Shown here piece by piece: positions 1 through 11,681 of a DNA stretch of 64,000 nucleotides (positions within the stretch are counted from its first letter, which is position 1; each line of letters opens with the position of its first letter). The notes under the pieces are model-generated. The model ran no database searches and was not told where the DNA came from. It worked only from the letters and a program-made list of their open reading frames with translations. Origin of the DNA: Takakia lepidozioides (lineage: Eukaryota > Streptophyta > Takakiopsida > Takakiales > Takakiaceae); contig CM060731.1 in NCBI GenBank assembly GCA_030704615.1, positions 53,678,221-53,742,220 of the forward strand, written 5' to 3'. A program made the position numbers and the translations under genes.

Positions 1-931
1 TAATTTGTGTGGGTGCATATATATATATAAGGAAATGAGTGAGTGACACCCACCGGAACAAATTCACAAATTGGGCCCTATATTGAGAAGAAGATCTTAA
101 GTTTTCAATTTATGCAAAGAGATATGAAACAAATTTAAAACATTTAGTTCTTGAACCGAACCATTGGACATTGTCATATTTGGTGTATCTAAATATGACT
201 CAAATCGGACCCCTTAATTATAAGAGAGAAGAATAACCTTGCAACTTACTATGCAAAACCCATGATCAATTTGGAGCAAAATCTTGAAAATCAGAATCGT
301 ATAATTTAATTTTTTAATAACTAGTGAGCTTTGCACTGCTGTGTGGCCTTTCAGCTATTTGGGTTCCAAAAGAAAAGAACCGGAAAGAACACAGCTACCA
401 AGGATGATAATGAATCAAATGCCCCACCAACCTTCTGAAATCAGGGACGAGCAAGGAGGAACCTGAAATTGCAATAAACTTGAACTGTCCCAACCAACTT
501 CCTTAAAGCACTAAACTCTTTGCATCTCCTTAGATAGAAGGTTCTTGGTTCAATGATTTGTTGATGATACAGATTTGTATGGCTTTAATGTTGGCCCCTT
601 GGGAAAGGCAACAATGAAGGAAGGCATGTGATGGAAAACACTTTGCTTTAATCTTGCAATGTTTACGGGTATTCAACGTTGAAATGCAAACTATTGGTAG
701 GATCATTGCCTACACCTCCCTGTACACCACTTTCTTTTGCAAGGAAGCCATTCTGACTAAGAGTCGACCATTGGAGAGTATAGGATGAATATGCCAGAAG
801 TGTAAGAAATCTTGTATTTGGAAAAAATACCAACAAATGGCTAGTCCTCACTGCAGATAGAAGAAATAACTCTGAAGACGGACTAGACCAATATTTAGAT
901 CTCGTCAACAGAGCAGAGGCGCAATTGATTT

Positions 932-1408
932 TTAAATAAAGAAAAATAAAAAAGCATTTATATATATATATAATGTCAGACGCTGCGTTGCGCTACGTGG
1001 CATAATGCATTTTTTTATCGGATGACTGGCTAGCCTGTAGTGCCAGCCCAGCAAACTAACATTCATGAGAGCAACATAGCTTTCTAATGCCCAATAGACA
1101 GTCTGCAACCTCAATAGATTGGAATGGGGATGCAGTTCTTCTATGGGTGGTGGACAAGGGGAGCCTTGGTCTACACACAAAAATCTTAAGAAGCTGCGAA
1201 GACTTTCAACAGCAGGGGTATGGTACACAATAAATGGAGCCCAAAAATCATGTTCATACTGGAAGGGAGGTCCTTTGCATGTCGAACTAACCACATACAA
1301 ATGGTCCCCTCTAAATTGCAAAGACACCTTGCATTGAGCCAAAAATGGAAGGGAATCACCAAGTTCCAATAGGAGAGCAATTTTCCAGACAAGCTTACTC
1401 ATTCGCAT
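932..1408 (-). CDS. Unrecognised coding-like exon
   Basis: I do not recognise this protein. An open frame of about 158 codons starts at an ATG at 1408 and runs to a stop at 932. The first two thirds look like a globular protein, with stretches such as FRGDHLYVVSS and SLRSFLRFLCVDQGSP. The last 40 codons run into an AT microsatellite and read as intron or 3' flank. It could be the last exon of a gene whose other exons lie upstream between about 1.4 and 2.4 kb, but I could not place them. Bases 1-931 hold nothing I can support. A chance open frame cannot be excluded. Confidence 0.28.
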   Translation of the reverse strand: MRMSKLVWKIALLLELGDSLPFLAQCKVSLQFRGDHLYVVSSTCKGPPFQYEHDFWAPFIVYHTPAVESLRSFLRFLCVDQGSPCPPPIEELHPHSNLLRLQTVYWALESYVALMNVSLLGWHYRLASHPIKKCIMPRSATQRLTLYIYINAFLFFFI

Positions 1409-2446
1409 CCGTCTTTAAACATCAAGACCAAAGATTATTGAATCTGGAGGTGGCAAGGAATCTGAACAATGAGAATTGAAGGTGAGAAACTGGACATGCA
1501 GTAACTTCACAAGGCTATTCAGGTTCGTTCTCCTATTCGCAAAGAATCACTAACTAGGGGAGAAGCAATAAATGGGGATGGTGGCGTTGTGTAAACACAA
1601 AACAGGTTGCACTATAACAGCGGGGTGGCTACAGATGTCAACTCTATTTTCAACATGGTTACAGGCCATGATGCTCAAAATGTTTCACCCCTGCATTCTA
1701 AAACCAGTAACTAGACCTGCACCATGGTTTCAACCTGGACAACACGGAAAAAAAGCTGTTCGCCTGGGGTCCAATCATCTCTATTTGGCGTGCTTGGATC
1801 ATCTCTCTCTGTCTCTCTGTGTCTCTCTTTGCATTTGTTTAGCAAGCTCCTGATAACTCAACCTCATGCTTTCTAATACGACGTCAATAGCAACGCCTGC
1901 ATCAACACTCTTGTCATTGCCTATGGCAATGTACCTGTCAGTTTAGTACATTTAGGAGGGCTGAGAACCCACGACCAGCTCCCAGCTCCAGGAGGTTTGA
2001 TACCAACGGTCATGGACATCGTTCAATGAGTCCCTCCCTCTCTCTGGAAGAATGGTCTGAAAACTGACTGTTTATCTCCAAGCTTACTGAAGGTTACTCA
2101 GCCACTTGCATTCCGTGTATACCTCTGAGGACGATGATGAAGAGCTTCTAAGTCTTGGAAACTCAAGGTTGTGGTGACTGTTCCAAAAGGATAATACAGT
2201 CAGCTTTTAGATCATGAGGACGGGAACTCACCGAAAATCTTCCAGTTAAGTCATCCCAAAACCTACCACCAATGTAGATATGCAGATTCCCAACCAGGAT
2301 TCCAATAACGAGACTAAGCTTCCGCTAATGGGAGAGAACGTACTCAGCACGGCGTGCACGTTGTATCCTTGCCGTCATGGACCATACGCCCAGCATGCAC
2401 CAAGCAGGAAGGAGGAGACAGGGAGGCTTTCGTGAAATAGAGCAAA

Positions 2447-3550
2447 TCACTTAAACCCCTGAACTGTAAGGGTTTCAATAGGACCTTTTCGTAACTGGGC
2501 CAGTTTCTCCTCTCCAGCCATGGTGAGCATGCGGGGGTGGGGCACCAGCGCACCTGAAACATCCCCCCACCAGTCTGGGTTGCTGGTGTACCATTGCATT
2601 GTCTTCCGCAGTCCTTCCTCCCAGGTAGTGCGCACCTGCCACCCTAGATCCTTCAGCTTTGCATCATCCAGAAAGTAACGTTGATCGTTGAAAGGCCGGT
2701 TATCCACAAACTGAATCGATTTCTCGCAATCGAAGTTGAACAAATTGCAAATATCTTTTGCAACATCAAGGACACGACGCTCCTTTTTTGTGCCAATGTT
2801 GTACACATGACCAACCTCCCCCTTGTGCAGAACCACCTCAAATGCTTCGGCCACATCTTCACAATATAGATAGCTACGCACATTAGAGCCGTCCCCATGT
2901 ATGGGCAGCGGCTTGCCATGCATGGCTAAAAGAATGAATTTGGGAATAAGCTTCTCCGGAAACTGATTCGGTCCATACACATTATTGCCACGAGTGGTAA
3001 TGACGGGCAGGCCATACGAGCGGCCATACGCCATCACCAACATCTCCGCCCCTGCCTTGGTGGCTGAGTAAGGATTTGTGGGAAGCAACTGGGACGCCTC
3101 ATGGTTTCCAACAATGGCATCGGCCTCCGTCTCCCCATACACCTCATCTGTGCTCACATGGATGAAGCGGCGGATGATGCCTGTCACCTTGCAAGCCTCC
3201 AGCAGCACGTGTGTCCCGTAGATGTTGTTCTTGGTGAACTCGAAGCTGTTGCCGAACGAATTGTCGACGTGAGTCTGTGCAGCAAAGTGCATGATGGTGT
3301 CAATGCCCTCGGTGATGAGCAGGTAATTCACAAGATCCGCACTTGCAATGTCACCCTTGACGAATTTGAAGTTCTTGGAGGACTTGGAAGGAAACAGATT
3401 CTTCAGATTCGAGCAGTAATCCAGCTTATCCAGCACCACAATCTTGTACTGCGGGAAATTACGTATGAGCCGATTGGCCACATGCGAAGCGATGAACCCC
3501 GCTGCACCCGTTATCAGAATGTTCTTCGGTGTGTACACACATTCCCCCAT
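2447..3550 (-). CDS. Stand-alone UDP-glucose 4,6-dehydratase (rhamnose synthase N-terminal half)
   Basis: This enzyme converts UDP-glucose to UDP-4-keto-6-deoxyglucose, the first step to UDP-rhamnose for cell-wall pectin and glycosides, in the cytosol. The 367-residue product is near-identical in style to the N-terminal half of plant RHM. It has a Rossmann motif ITGAAGFIAS (about residues 13-22), STDEVYGE (133-140), the catalytic YSATK (161-165), and NNVYGPNQFPEKLIPKF typical of RHM. Plant RHM is usually about 670 residues with a C-terminal 3,5-epimerase/4-reductase. Here a stop follows soon after the LVPHPRML block, and no second domain is visible downstream. The gene has no introns. I chose the ATG at 3550 because the frame upstream has only a TTG. 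No partner epimerase gene lies in the window, so the later steps must be supplied elsewhere. A retrocopy that lost its second half is possible, but the frame is fully intact. Confidence 0.93.
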   Translation of the reverse strand: MGECVYTPKNILITGAAGFIASHVANRLIRNFPQYKIVVLDKLDYCSNLKNLFPSKSSKNFKFVKGDIASADLVNYLLITEGIDTIMHFAAQTHVDNSFGNSFEFTKNNIYGTHVLLEACKVTGIIRRFIHVSTDEVYGETEADAIVGNHEASQLLPTNPYSATKAGAEMLVMAYGRSYGLPVITTRGNNVYGPNQFPEKLIPKFILLAMHGKPLPIHGDGSNVRSYLYCEDVAEAFEVVLHKGEVGHVYNIGTKKERRVLDVAKDICNLFNFDCEKSIQFVDNRPFNDQRYFLDDAKLKDLGWQVRTTWEEGLRKTMQWYTSNPDWWGDVSGALVPHPRMLTMAGEEKLAQLRKGPIETLTVQGFK

Positions 3551-4344
3551 TGCAACTATCAATCAATCTTCACAGATACGTCGTCTATATCTTCACCTGC
3601 TCAAGCAATGTGCAGCGCGATCACAAATCAACATGGAAGCTGCGGTTTTTGAAGAGGAGAGAGAGCGAGCGAGCGCGCTCTCAATCATGCAGCGCGTTGC
3701 GTCGTTGCTACCTTCGCAGCACGCGCGTTTGCTTTTCTATTTATCTATTTAATTTTTTCTTTTAGGTACGTTCGTACGTTCTGTCCGTATTTTCGAAAAC
3801 TTGACATTTTTTGAAGTTTACAGGGGAAAAAAACAATCAGTGAAAATCAGTGGGTAACACAGTACAGTGACAGCCTGCTCCTCGGGCAGGGTTTAATCTT
3901 TTCCCATCTGAATAATAATGCGACTAGAGTGTGCCCTATCGGCCCCCAAAATAAATAAATAAAATCAATTAGGTCGGGAAATCCGGAAATGCGAAAGGCA
4001 ATATGCAAACTTTTCATCCAATAATGAGAGCAAATAATGACCTAAAAGACGGGCTAAAGGACGTGGGAGGGCGACACGTTAGCCCGCGGGGTGGGGAGAG
4101 CTCGTATCTGCGGACGTGGGTGTGAGGAAGCAGGCCTGCGAGGAGGCGGTGACGGCTCCAGGTCTGTTGTTCAACTCTTACCTCGCCTCGTCTCTCGGTC
4201 CTCTGAGGCCTGACATCTTGAGATGCAACGAGGAATTCACCATGAAATGCAATGCGCATTTCGATGATGGGCTTCACTGTGCAAGCATGTGAATGTACGG
4301 AACACAGTGCGTGTCTGAGGCAGCCTCTGAAACACGAGTTCGGT

Positions 4345-6612
4345 CTACTTTTTCTTCTTGGCAGCCGCTTGTTCCAGATGCTGCATCCTGTCCATCAGGC
4401 TCTGTTCCCGGACTTCATACTCGTCTCGCAGCAGTTTGGTGGCCTCGTCAACTCTAACCCTAACAGCATAGTCAAGAGCCTCCTCCAGGGTTTGAGGCTT
4501 CTGCCTGAAAACCTTGCCTTTTTCTTCAGCAGCAGCCTTTCTTTCAGCCTCTAGCCTTTCTGCCTCTTCTGCGGCTGCCGCCGCCGCCGCAGCAGCAGCC
4601 TCTGCTGCCGCTTCAGCTGCTTCTTTTGCTGCCTGCACGACAGATAAACAGGGATCTCAATTGGTTTGGTTACTTGTACAACCAAATTAGTGAGAGAGAG
4701 TTCTCATGTACGCATTCTTATGTGAATGGAAAAGTGGACCAGAGACCATGTTAATAAGTCTTTATGTGGCGATCTTCACACTTTTGTGCCTAAGATAATC
4801 TTTGGTTACGGAGTTTTCATCTGAGACTCACCTTTGCCGTGGCTATCTCCTCTGTAGTGGAAGCCTCACTCAAAGGGGCTACCATGGGTTCCTCAACCCA
4901 CACTGTTTCATGGTAGAACCATGTGAGTTTATCACGTGTGAAGCAGTAACTAAAAAGGGTGTAATGCTGAAACACTCTGCCACCCACAGAAACAAGCCAT
5001 TAAGTAGAGAAGCCTTAGACAGGAAAACAGTAGTATTGTAGAGAAGAAAGCAATTAAGACTTGTAAAATGACAAACCTCAAAGGCATCATGGATGCTACA
5101 ACTGGAGGCAACAGCCCCCCAAAGGATGCCAACTCATTAACCTCAATCTTTGGACTCAAAAAGGAAAAGAGCAGGGGTACAGTAGGCACATACGTGGTCA
5201 TGAAGAAAGGTGCAATCTTTTCAACATCGATACTAGAGAGTTGTGGCACATGATTCCTCCCGTGCAGCTTAACACTCAGCTTCAAGAGCTGTTGTTTGAA
5301 CGCATTCTCAGTCTCTTCAAATCTTGCTCCATCTACAAGACTTGTAACAAGTTAATCCACAGACTACCTAGATACTTGTCACAGATTCCGCATACGATGA
5401 CTAGAGTTATTATACTGATAGAAATATTCGACAATTTCCCTCCTGGCAACTTCAACCATCAAGAGAAGATGCTCCTTTGATTTTCTAAGTAAGGCAATAA
5501 TTCTCCGTCCCATAGTGTTCCAAGGGGAAATTCAGGTCCATATGATCCAAAGTAGAATCTCTCCCTGCAAGCTCCAAAACAAAATGGTGGAGAATAGAAT
5601 GTCGAACCAAGGCTTGAACATGGAAGGAGCAAACCTGTAATCATGTCCAGAACTTCATGGCTCAATCTATATACTTGCAATGTCTGCTGTACACCCAAGC
5701 GAGCTTCCTTCGAAAACCTGGCCAAAATTTCCGAAAATGGGTTTCCGTTTATCCTTCACGTCCAACAGACCAACCTTTAAGAAACCACAATGTAGGGAAC
5801 TGCAAGATTGGTGCACGTGGGCTAGACTTCTCAGTTGGCTTGATGCTTCTTGATCTCACATACATCAGATATGGCAGATACGACAATTGTTCATTGACAC
5901 AATAAGCTTACGTCAATGCAGACACATATTGTTAGAATGGTGTAGAAAGAAAGACAAGATTTGCACATGAGGATTCCCACAAAATAGTCTACAAGAATCG
6001 CATTTCGCCCAGCATACGTGAAGTTCCCCAGTCGAAGCACTTCTCCCACCAAATACCTGCAGGAAGCAAGTCTGGCATAAAAGTTCCAACTATGTGTCAA
6101 TACAATAGCTGTCATCTCTCTCTCTCTCTCTCTCTCTGGGAACGGCTTGAGTAATTCTCTCTCTACCACTCGTTCGTGCTTTCAAGGGTCTCTGTTTATA
6201 TTTCTTAGAGTGTCCCTCCCTTCTCTGTGCAGCGGTGTCTCTTTTTCTTCCTCGCTCAGATTACAAGACAAATGTAACATAAGTTGCGTGAGGTTTAATT
6301 TGTCACAGATTCAAATCCAAAACAGCATGCTCCACATATGTATAGCACTGGACAACGGACACAGACAACCCACACAGAGGGGGAGAGGGATCTTGGGTGG
6401 GGGAGGGGGTCGGTGTCAAACTTGATGGCATCTTCTTGTTTGCTTGAATTTTGGAAGAATCCTTTCAGCTGCTCCTCAGATAACTCTCTGCTATACTCCC
6501 CCTCAGGTAGTGCTTCTGGTTTAGGCTCTGGAACTACTTCAGGCACAATTTCAGGAGCTTTTTTACCTTCGGAAGTTTTTCCTCCCTTTTCCTCCTGTTT
6601 CTTTGGCGCCAT
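4345..6612 (-). CDS. Multi-exon gene, probable flagellar central-pair C1a-32/CFAP119-like protein
   Basis: This is a reverse-strand gene of at least five exons. Exon 1 starts with MAPKKQEEKGGK at 6612 and is lysine/glutamate-rich with a proline run, then SRELSEEQLKGFF. Further exons lie at about 6056-5912 (YLVGEVLRLGNFTYAGRNA, then LVDYFVGILM), about 5753-5635 (LARFSKEARLGVQQTLQ), 5332-5077 (ends SMMPLR), 4902-4832 (WVEEPMVAPLSEAS, donor AAAG|GTGAGT) and 4632-4345 (alanine-rich coiled coil ending in KKKK). The block with LVDYFVG and the later block LLKLSV...SSIDVEKIAPFFMTTYV resemble the DUF4464/CLAMP family of axonemal C1a-32 (CFAP119), including the pattern D-V-x-K-I near an aromatic TY. 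That identity is by eye and tentative. It would act in the sperm flagellum. A small extra exon is probably needed between 5077 and 4902 to keep phase. A (TC)n tract at 6115-6138 lies in intron 1. Confidence 0.55.
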
Positions 6613-7256
6613 TGCTGGTTCATCTCTTTATCCAAACCCAATTGCAGTCTTGTCTGCGGTGGGATCCCAGAAGCCCTAGGTGGCAAACTAGCAAAAGGAT
6701 CGAGACTGCATCGCAGCTAGACTCAGGCGCCGATACACACCACACGGCGTGCAGAAATCCTTGAATGTTGCTCCCGCCACAAAATTCTGCTGTGACCAGG
6801 TCACTGATAAGTGCCCACAGTGTAACCGGGCTACGCCTGGGAACAGTACAGTAACTGCCACCTGATCCTGCTGGTCAAGTTTCCTGAACTGGGTCTCAAG
6901 CTCACTTGAACTGTAGAAATCGGACGTCGTGAATTCACCCTTGTGCATTTGCAACGTCCTCATAAGCTAACCGCTTCGGCTTAGGAGAACACCGTGCGCA
7001 CCTAAGACTAAATGCTGGTGCTGATGTAAATGCTGATGAGACAACATGCTAAGGTAGTCACGGGAAATGGATGAGATACATGGGCTGCATGGCTGGCTGG
7101 AATGATAGTAAAAGAGAAATTTGTTGACGACGACATGACGACGATGATCGATATGCCATGACACGATGCCACATGGTCCTAGAAAATAGATATGTAGAGT
7201 TCTTGACATCCTTCGTACGAAGCTTTGATTTCAGTCTCTGTATGCCCTTCTCCACC

Positions 7257-10200
7257 ATGGCCACAGGAGCAGGACCGGCGTGCGCTCATCCCCAGGAGAT
7301 TGCTCTCAGTATTGACGAGAAAGGGAGCAGTCAGGTCCCGAGCATTTCTGTGCTGCGCTCAACGTTGTTTGAGCCTCAATCTTCCAGATCGAGGGTGTTC
7401 TCAAAGCATCTATCCCCGGAATCCGACACTCGATCTAAAGTTGAAGGCAATCCTGGATCTGACACCTTTGATCCCACCTGCCGCAACGTCCACGACTATT
7501 TTACCCCTTTCCCATCCAGCATTGAATGCATGGATTGAGTCTGTGAAACGTGACATGCTTTTTGAATCCTCTTCAATATTCGTTCCAAAGGTCAGCCTTT
7601 GTTGGTTAGGAGAGTGAATGGCTGAAATAGGGACAAAAGTATAAATGGGCAGGAACGAGGAGGGAGAGAGCTGTAGCGCATCAAGGGGACGATAGAGCCA
7701 AGAGATTGTTGGGGTTATTTGCATCAGGATAGGAGTAAAACTTCGATTGAGATTGAGGAAACCTTCTAGCTTTCATCTCTATGTGGCATCCCCCGTCCAT
7801 GTGAAATTCGCTCAATCAGCGGACTGTAATACAGCAGTGGTAGACTCATGGGTATCGATTTCTCTGGCAGGGAAGGAGAGCCAAAGTTCAGAGCCCTGTG
7901 GCATCAATCGGGGCAAGTGAGTGGGTGATGTGGATGTGGAGTGGATCCAGACATTCAGGCCTCATGTGCATGGCCTCTGCATCTCTAGCCTACACACTCA
8001 TGGGCGTTCTTGTGGAAATCTTTTCAGGTTTGCATCTTCCCCTTTCGTTCTCTTCTCCCCCATCCCCCATCCCCGATCCTAGCACCTCCCAACCAGTAGT
8101 CCCAGCATGGCTGATCCTTCATAAGGTGTCTGTGATGTCGGTCTGCCACCTTAGTTGGATTAAAATTTGTGAGGGTGAGACTGTCATAAGCTGCTTTTTG
8201 CAAGTTCCAAAATTGTGAGATAGGTGGCAGGGTGGGCCTAGTTACACTAGAGGTTAGACATTTTCTTATTCCATGGGTGCAGTGCAAGAGGTTCCAATCT
8301 ATGAGATGATCTTTGTAAGGTGTGCTGTGGTGTGTATTTCCGCCTCCATAGCATCCAAATGGACAGGGCATTCCTTGTTTGGGTCACGGACTACGAGGCC
8401 TTTGTTGGTGGCAAGGGCCATGTTTGGATTTATTGCACTCTCTGGCTTTCTCTACAGGTGAGAGTGACCCATCCTTCCCTGTCCAAGTTAGTTTTCATAG
8501 CACTTAGATCCCTATTTGCAGTTAGTTCCATACAGCAATAGTCTGTCTCTCTCTCGCCCAAACTCTGCGCGAGGTCTATGGCCACAAGTCTATGGCAAAG
8601 AACGTCTTATGAGTACATTCTCTCTCTCTTCAAATGGGATAGCTATGGAATGTGGCAACAAAGCAGTGCCTACGATGGTCTAAAAAGTGAATCCTTTTAT
8701 AATAGTCCTGGTGTGGTTCTTCCACACAGTAGTTATGTGGCGTCTCCACAACTGCAAACTCCTGGTCAGGCACAAATTGTGCTAGCTGAGCTCCTCTCCC
8801 TTTCAACGCATAATGTTGAAAGAAGCAATGGTTGGTTGTATCAGATAGCCTTTGACCGGGCAGCATGTTGCCATGGTCCCTGCACTTCTATGCGTGTGTG
8901 CGTCTGTTGCAGTCTACGGGCACTCCCTCTTCTTGCAGCTTCCTCCCTCAACTTCTCCACGCCGCTCTTCACTGCACTTTTTGCTACATTCATGCTCCAG
9001 GAGCCATGGGGTGGCAAAGATGTTGGAAGTAACCTTTGTTTGTCTCTCTCTCTCTCTCCCTCTCCCTCTTTATGTGGCCATAAGGCATGGGAAGGACAGT
9101 CTACCGAGTCAACACCCTCTCTCTCTACAAGATCCGGGGCAGATAGTGGTGCCGCTTCAGTGATGATTCCTCCATTGTAAATGCCTTAAGCTGTGACAAC
9201 CCAAAGGGCCTAGTGGTCTACCAATATTAGACATTCTGCCTTCATGCCAGGAATTTTGGTTTTGTGTCTGGTCTTTGTTCCTTGTGTTCTTTGGTTCTCC
9301 TGTGAACAGAATTCTATTGCTCTTGGATGGCAAGATAAGTCTAATCAGTCTCCTCTCTCTCTCTCCCTTCCTCTAGTGATACATTTCATTTTCCTTATCT
9401 CTCTCTCTCTCTCTTATCCGTACAACTTCTTTCCAGTTTGTGACATGGGTGAGGACCTTAAGGATGATCTGAAGGGCCTAACTACCCTATGCACTAGACT
9501 GAAATTTAAACTCAGGCAGGGAGTCTACCTCTGAACAATAAACAGATGCATAGAGGAAACGGAGATTGTCAATGCCGGATGTGTGGGCAGCCTGGAGACA
9601 ATATCCATTTCCTGATACAGCTCCGGGGTATTCTCATCAAAGAGCAACCCTCTTCAGGACCATCAAGAACATAGTCCCTGCACCTCTATTCACCAACTTT
9701 CAATATCTAGAGGCTAGCCTAAAGCCCTGGCTCTGTTACTCAAAAGCCTGAGTCAATTGTTTGTACCAAGGTAAGTCCCACTACTGGAGTGAGCCCCTCA
9801 CAAAGGTAGTGTCTGTTCCCTCTTGTTCTGCCCAAACTAGACGTGGGGTCTATGGCCACATGTTTTTTCGTCTGTGTCTTCTCATGCCCTAGGATGTGGA
9901 TGTGGCAGGCTTGGCAGTGGGATTCCTGGGAGCACTCCTTGTCCTCCAGCCTTTTCCTTTCTTTGGAGGTGAGAACTAACCCTAAGTTTGGTGTCCATAG
10001 GGAAAGTAACCTGAACATGTACAGAGTCCATGATGGTACTGAAGATTTTTGGTGACAGATCAAAATAGGCATGAAGTGACCACTTTCTGAAGAGGGACAT
10101 CAGGTCTACAAAAAAATTCTCATCCTGAGTTATGATACTGGCTAACAGATGATGTTTTTGTAGATCGAGCATTGGACGCAGCAATTGAGGCCACCTCTAT

Positions 10201-11681
10201 GGGTGCTTGGACGGGTAGCAATGGGGTAGCAATAGTGGTGACGTTGATGTCTGCAGCGGTTGGAGGGGCTGCTTACTGCTGTGTCCGAAGCCTTGGCAAG
10301 GCTGGCGAACCACCTGAGTAAGTACCAGTTTTGTTCCAAATCGATCCAGGGCTCCGTTTGTGTGTTGTCAATGCCAGTGTGTGCTTTAACCTTTGGTTTG
10401 TTGTTGATAACACTTCCGCCGGCTGTATTTGAGCACAAGAGCGAGCATGAGTTGTGTTCCAGGTAGGCTGAAACCCACGACCAGGTCCAGGGGGGCAACT
10501 CTCCCACAAAAGTATGCCCAACTGGCATACAATAGATCCCTCCAGTCCCCCAACCGGAAGTGGACGAGGTTTTATGACCAAAGGCTATGTCAAGCAAAGT
10601 CTAATGAGTACAATCTATGTTTCACTGCAGGGTCATTGTTTTCGCCTTTGCAGCTTTCTCTTGTCCAGCAGCAGCACTCTGTGCACTCTTCCAGGTCAGC
10701 AGCATCCTTCCCCTATAAACACACCTCTTTTGTCATGCTTTTGTCATATTTCGAGAACTCCCTTTGGTCGTGGAAACGCGTAATGAACCCAGTAAAAACA
10801 TCTTTTAAGGAATCATCTATTCCAAGCAGTTATGAAAAGGACTTTCTTGTCTCATGCTAGTGTTTGAAGATTAAAAAACGAACAACGCGTAACTTCTAGA
10901 GTGGCAAGAATTCAGGTGTTTTTCTCAATTCAGTGACTCTCCTTTGGAGGAAGATATGACTTATAGATGGATGATGTACCTAACTTTTTATTGATGTTGA
11001 CTTTGGGAATTTTCACAGGGATTTGTTCGAACGGGATTTGTTGAGCTTATTGGGTTGATAGTAGTGGTCTTGTTGCTTTTGCAGCCCAGGTGTGGACAAG
11101 CACTCCATTCCTCTCATTCTCATTTTGTCTGCTGCTTTCTTTGTTGCCTCCTCCCTTCCCTTCGCCCTTTATCTAGTTCTGCCTGCATAAGCCTTTTATA
11201 TTGGAATGGTGACTGCAGGTACTACTTACCCGAGGATTGCAATTGGAAAAAGCTGGCAAGGCAATGTCTCTTTTCTATATTAAGGTGCTCACTTTCTCTC
11301 TTTCTTTCCATGGATGTCTCTTTGTCCCTCTCACTGTTTCATGTCAAAAGTCTAGCTTTGCAAGGCCAGATTATACCTTCCAAAAATGGTTTAAGAGAGT
11401 TTGTTGTGGCTTAACAAAGTAGGGAGAGGGTGAGAGGGCTACTCCCAGTTACTGAGCTTTGGATTTGGATAGGGTAGGAGGGTAGAAGCACACAGTAATG
11501 CAAGGAGACAGAGACAGCTGACTGGTTTACATTGATGCGCTGGCAGGTTGCAAGCACATATTTGCTGGACAACTTTTTGTTGGCCCAACTACCATCACTG
11601 TATGCAGTTATAGGTATTGCTCTTATTGGCCTCTCCGCTAGTGGCGCTGTATTCTGGGGCAACGAAAGGAGTTTGGAGTAG
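7257..11681 (+). CDS. EamA/DMT-superfamily transporter (SLC35G-like), multi-exon
   Basis: This is an integral membrane transporter of the drug/metabolite superfamily with two EamA repeats; its substrate cannot be told. Exons by eye: first exon to 7590, 7871-7916, 7959-8027 (LMCMASASLAYTLMGVLVEI), 8283-8457 (VPIYEMIFVRCAVV, FGSRTTRPLLVARAMFGFIA), 8913-about 9021 (LNFSTPLFTALFATFMLQEP), 9893-9968 (VAGLAVGFLGALLVLQPFPF), 10164-10317 (SAAVGGAAYCCVRSLGKAGE), 10631-10694 (VIVFAFAAFSCPAAALCALF), 11029-about 11099, 11219-11284 (VLLTRGLQLEKAGKAMSLFY) and 11547-11681 (LPSLYAVIGIALIGLSASGA, stop TAG). Phases agree at most joins. Each EamA repeat has its usual E-x-x-F-x-R and Q/L-x-P features. The N-terminus is unresolved: the ATG at 7257 is in a different frame from the exon end that fits the rest. 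Truncated LINE copies sit in two introns. The gene looks intact otherwise. Confidence 0.8.
8556..8618 (+). mobile_element. Extremely 5'-truncated LINE copy in (TC)n
   Basis: The 3'-terminal 63 bases of the LINE family of this window, from the GCCCAAAC region through GGCCACAAG to CTTATGAGTACAT. It starts directly after a CTCTCTCTC run (8544-8555) and stops directly before another (8619-8630). It lies in an intron of the EamA transporter gene. Confidence 0.75.
9415..9871 (+). mobile_element. Truncated LINE copy (C-terminal ORF2 region), decayed
   Basis: This aligns with the longer copy at 51948-52753 from its GACGTGGGGGAGGAC block through the zinc-binding segment and on to GTCTATGGCCACA. It begins just after a (TC)n run (9398-9414) and has lost its final tail. 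Frames are broken by small indels. It sits in the large intron between the first and second EamA repeats. Confidence 0.7.
10566..10612 (+). mobile_element. Degenerate LINE 3' tail
   Basis: A weak match to the family's last 45 bases: ACCAAAGGCTATGTCAAGC, then AAAGTCTAATGAGTACAATC. It is old and lies in an intron of the EamA gene. A second degenerate tail is at about 51741-51790. Confidence 0.35.

Noticed and set aside
6115-6138. (TC)n tract as a LINE insertion site
   Set aside because: No LINE tail adjoins it; it is a plain microsatellite in an intron.
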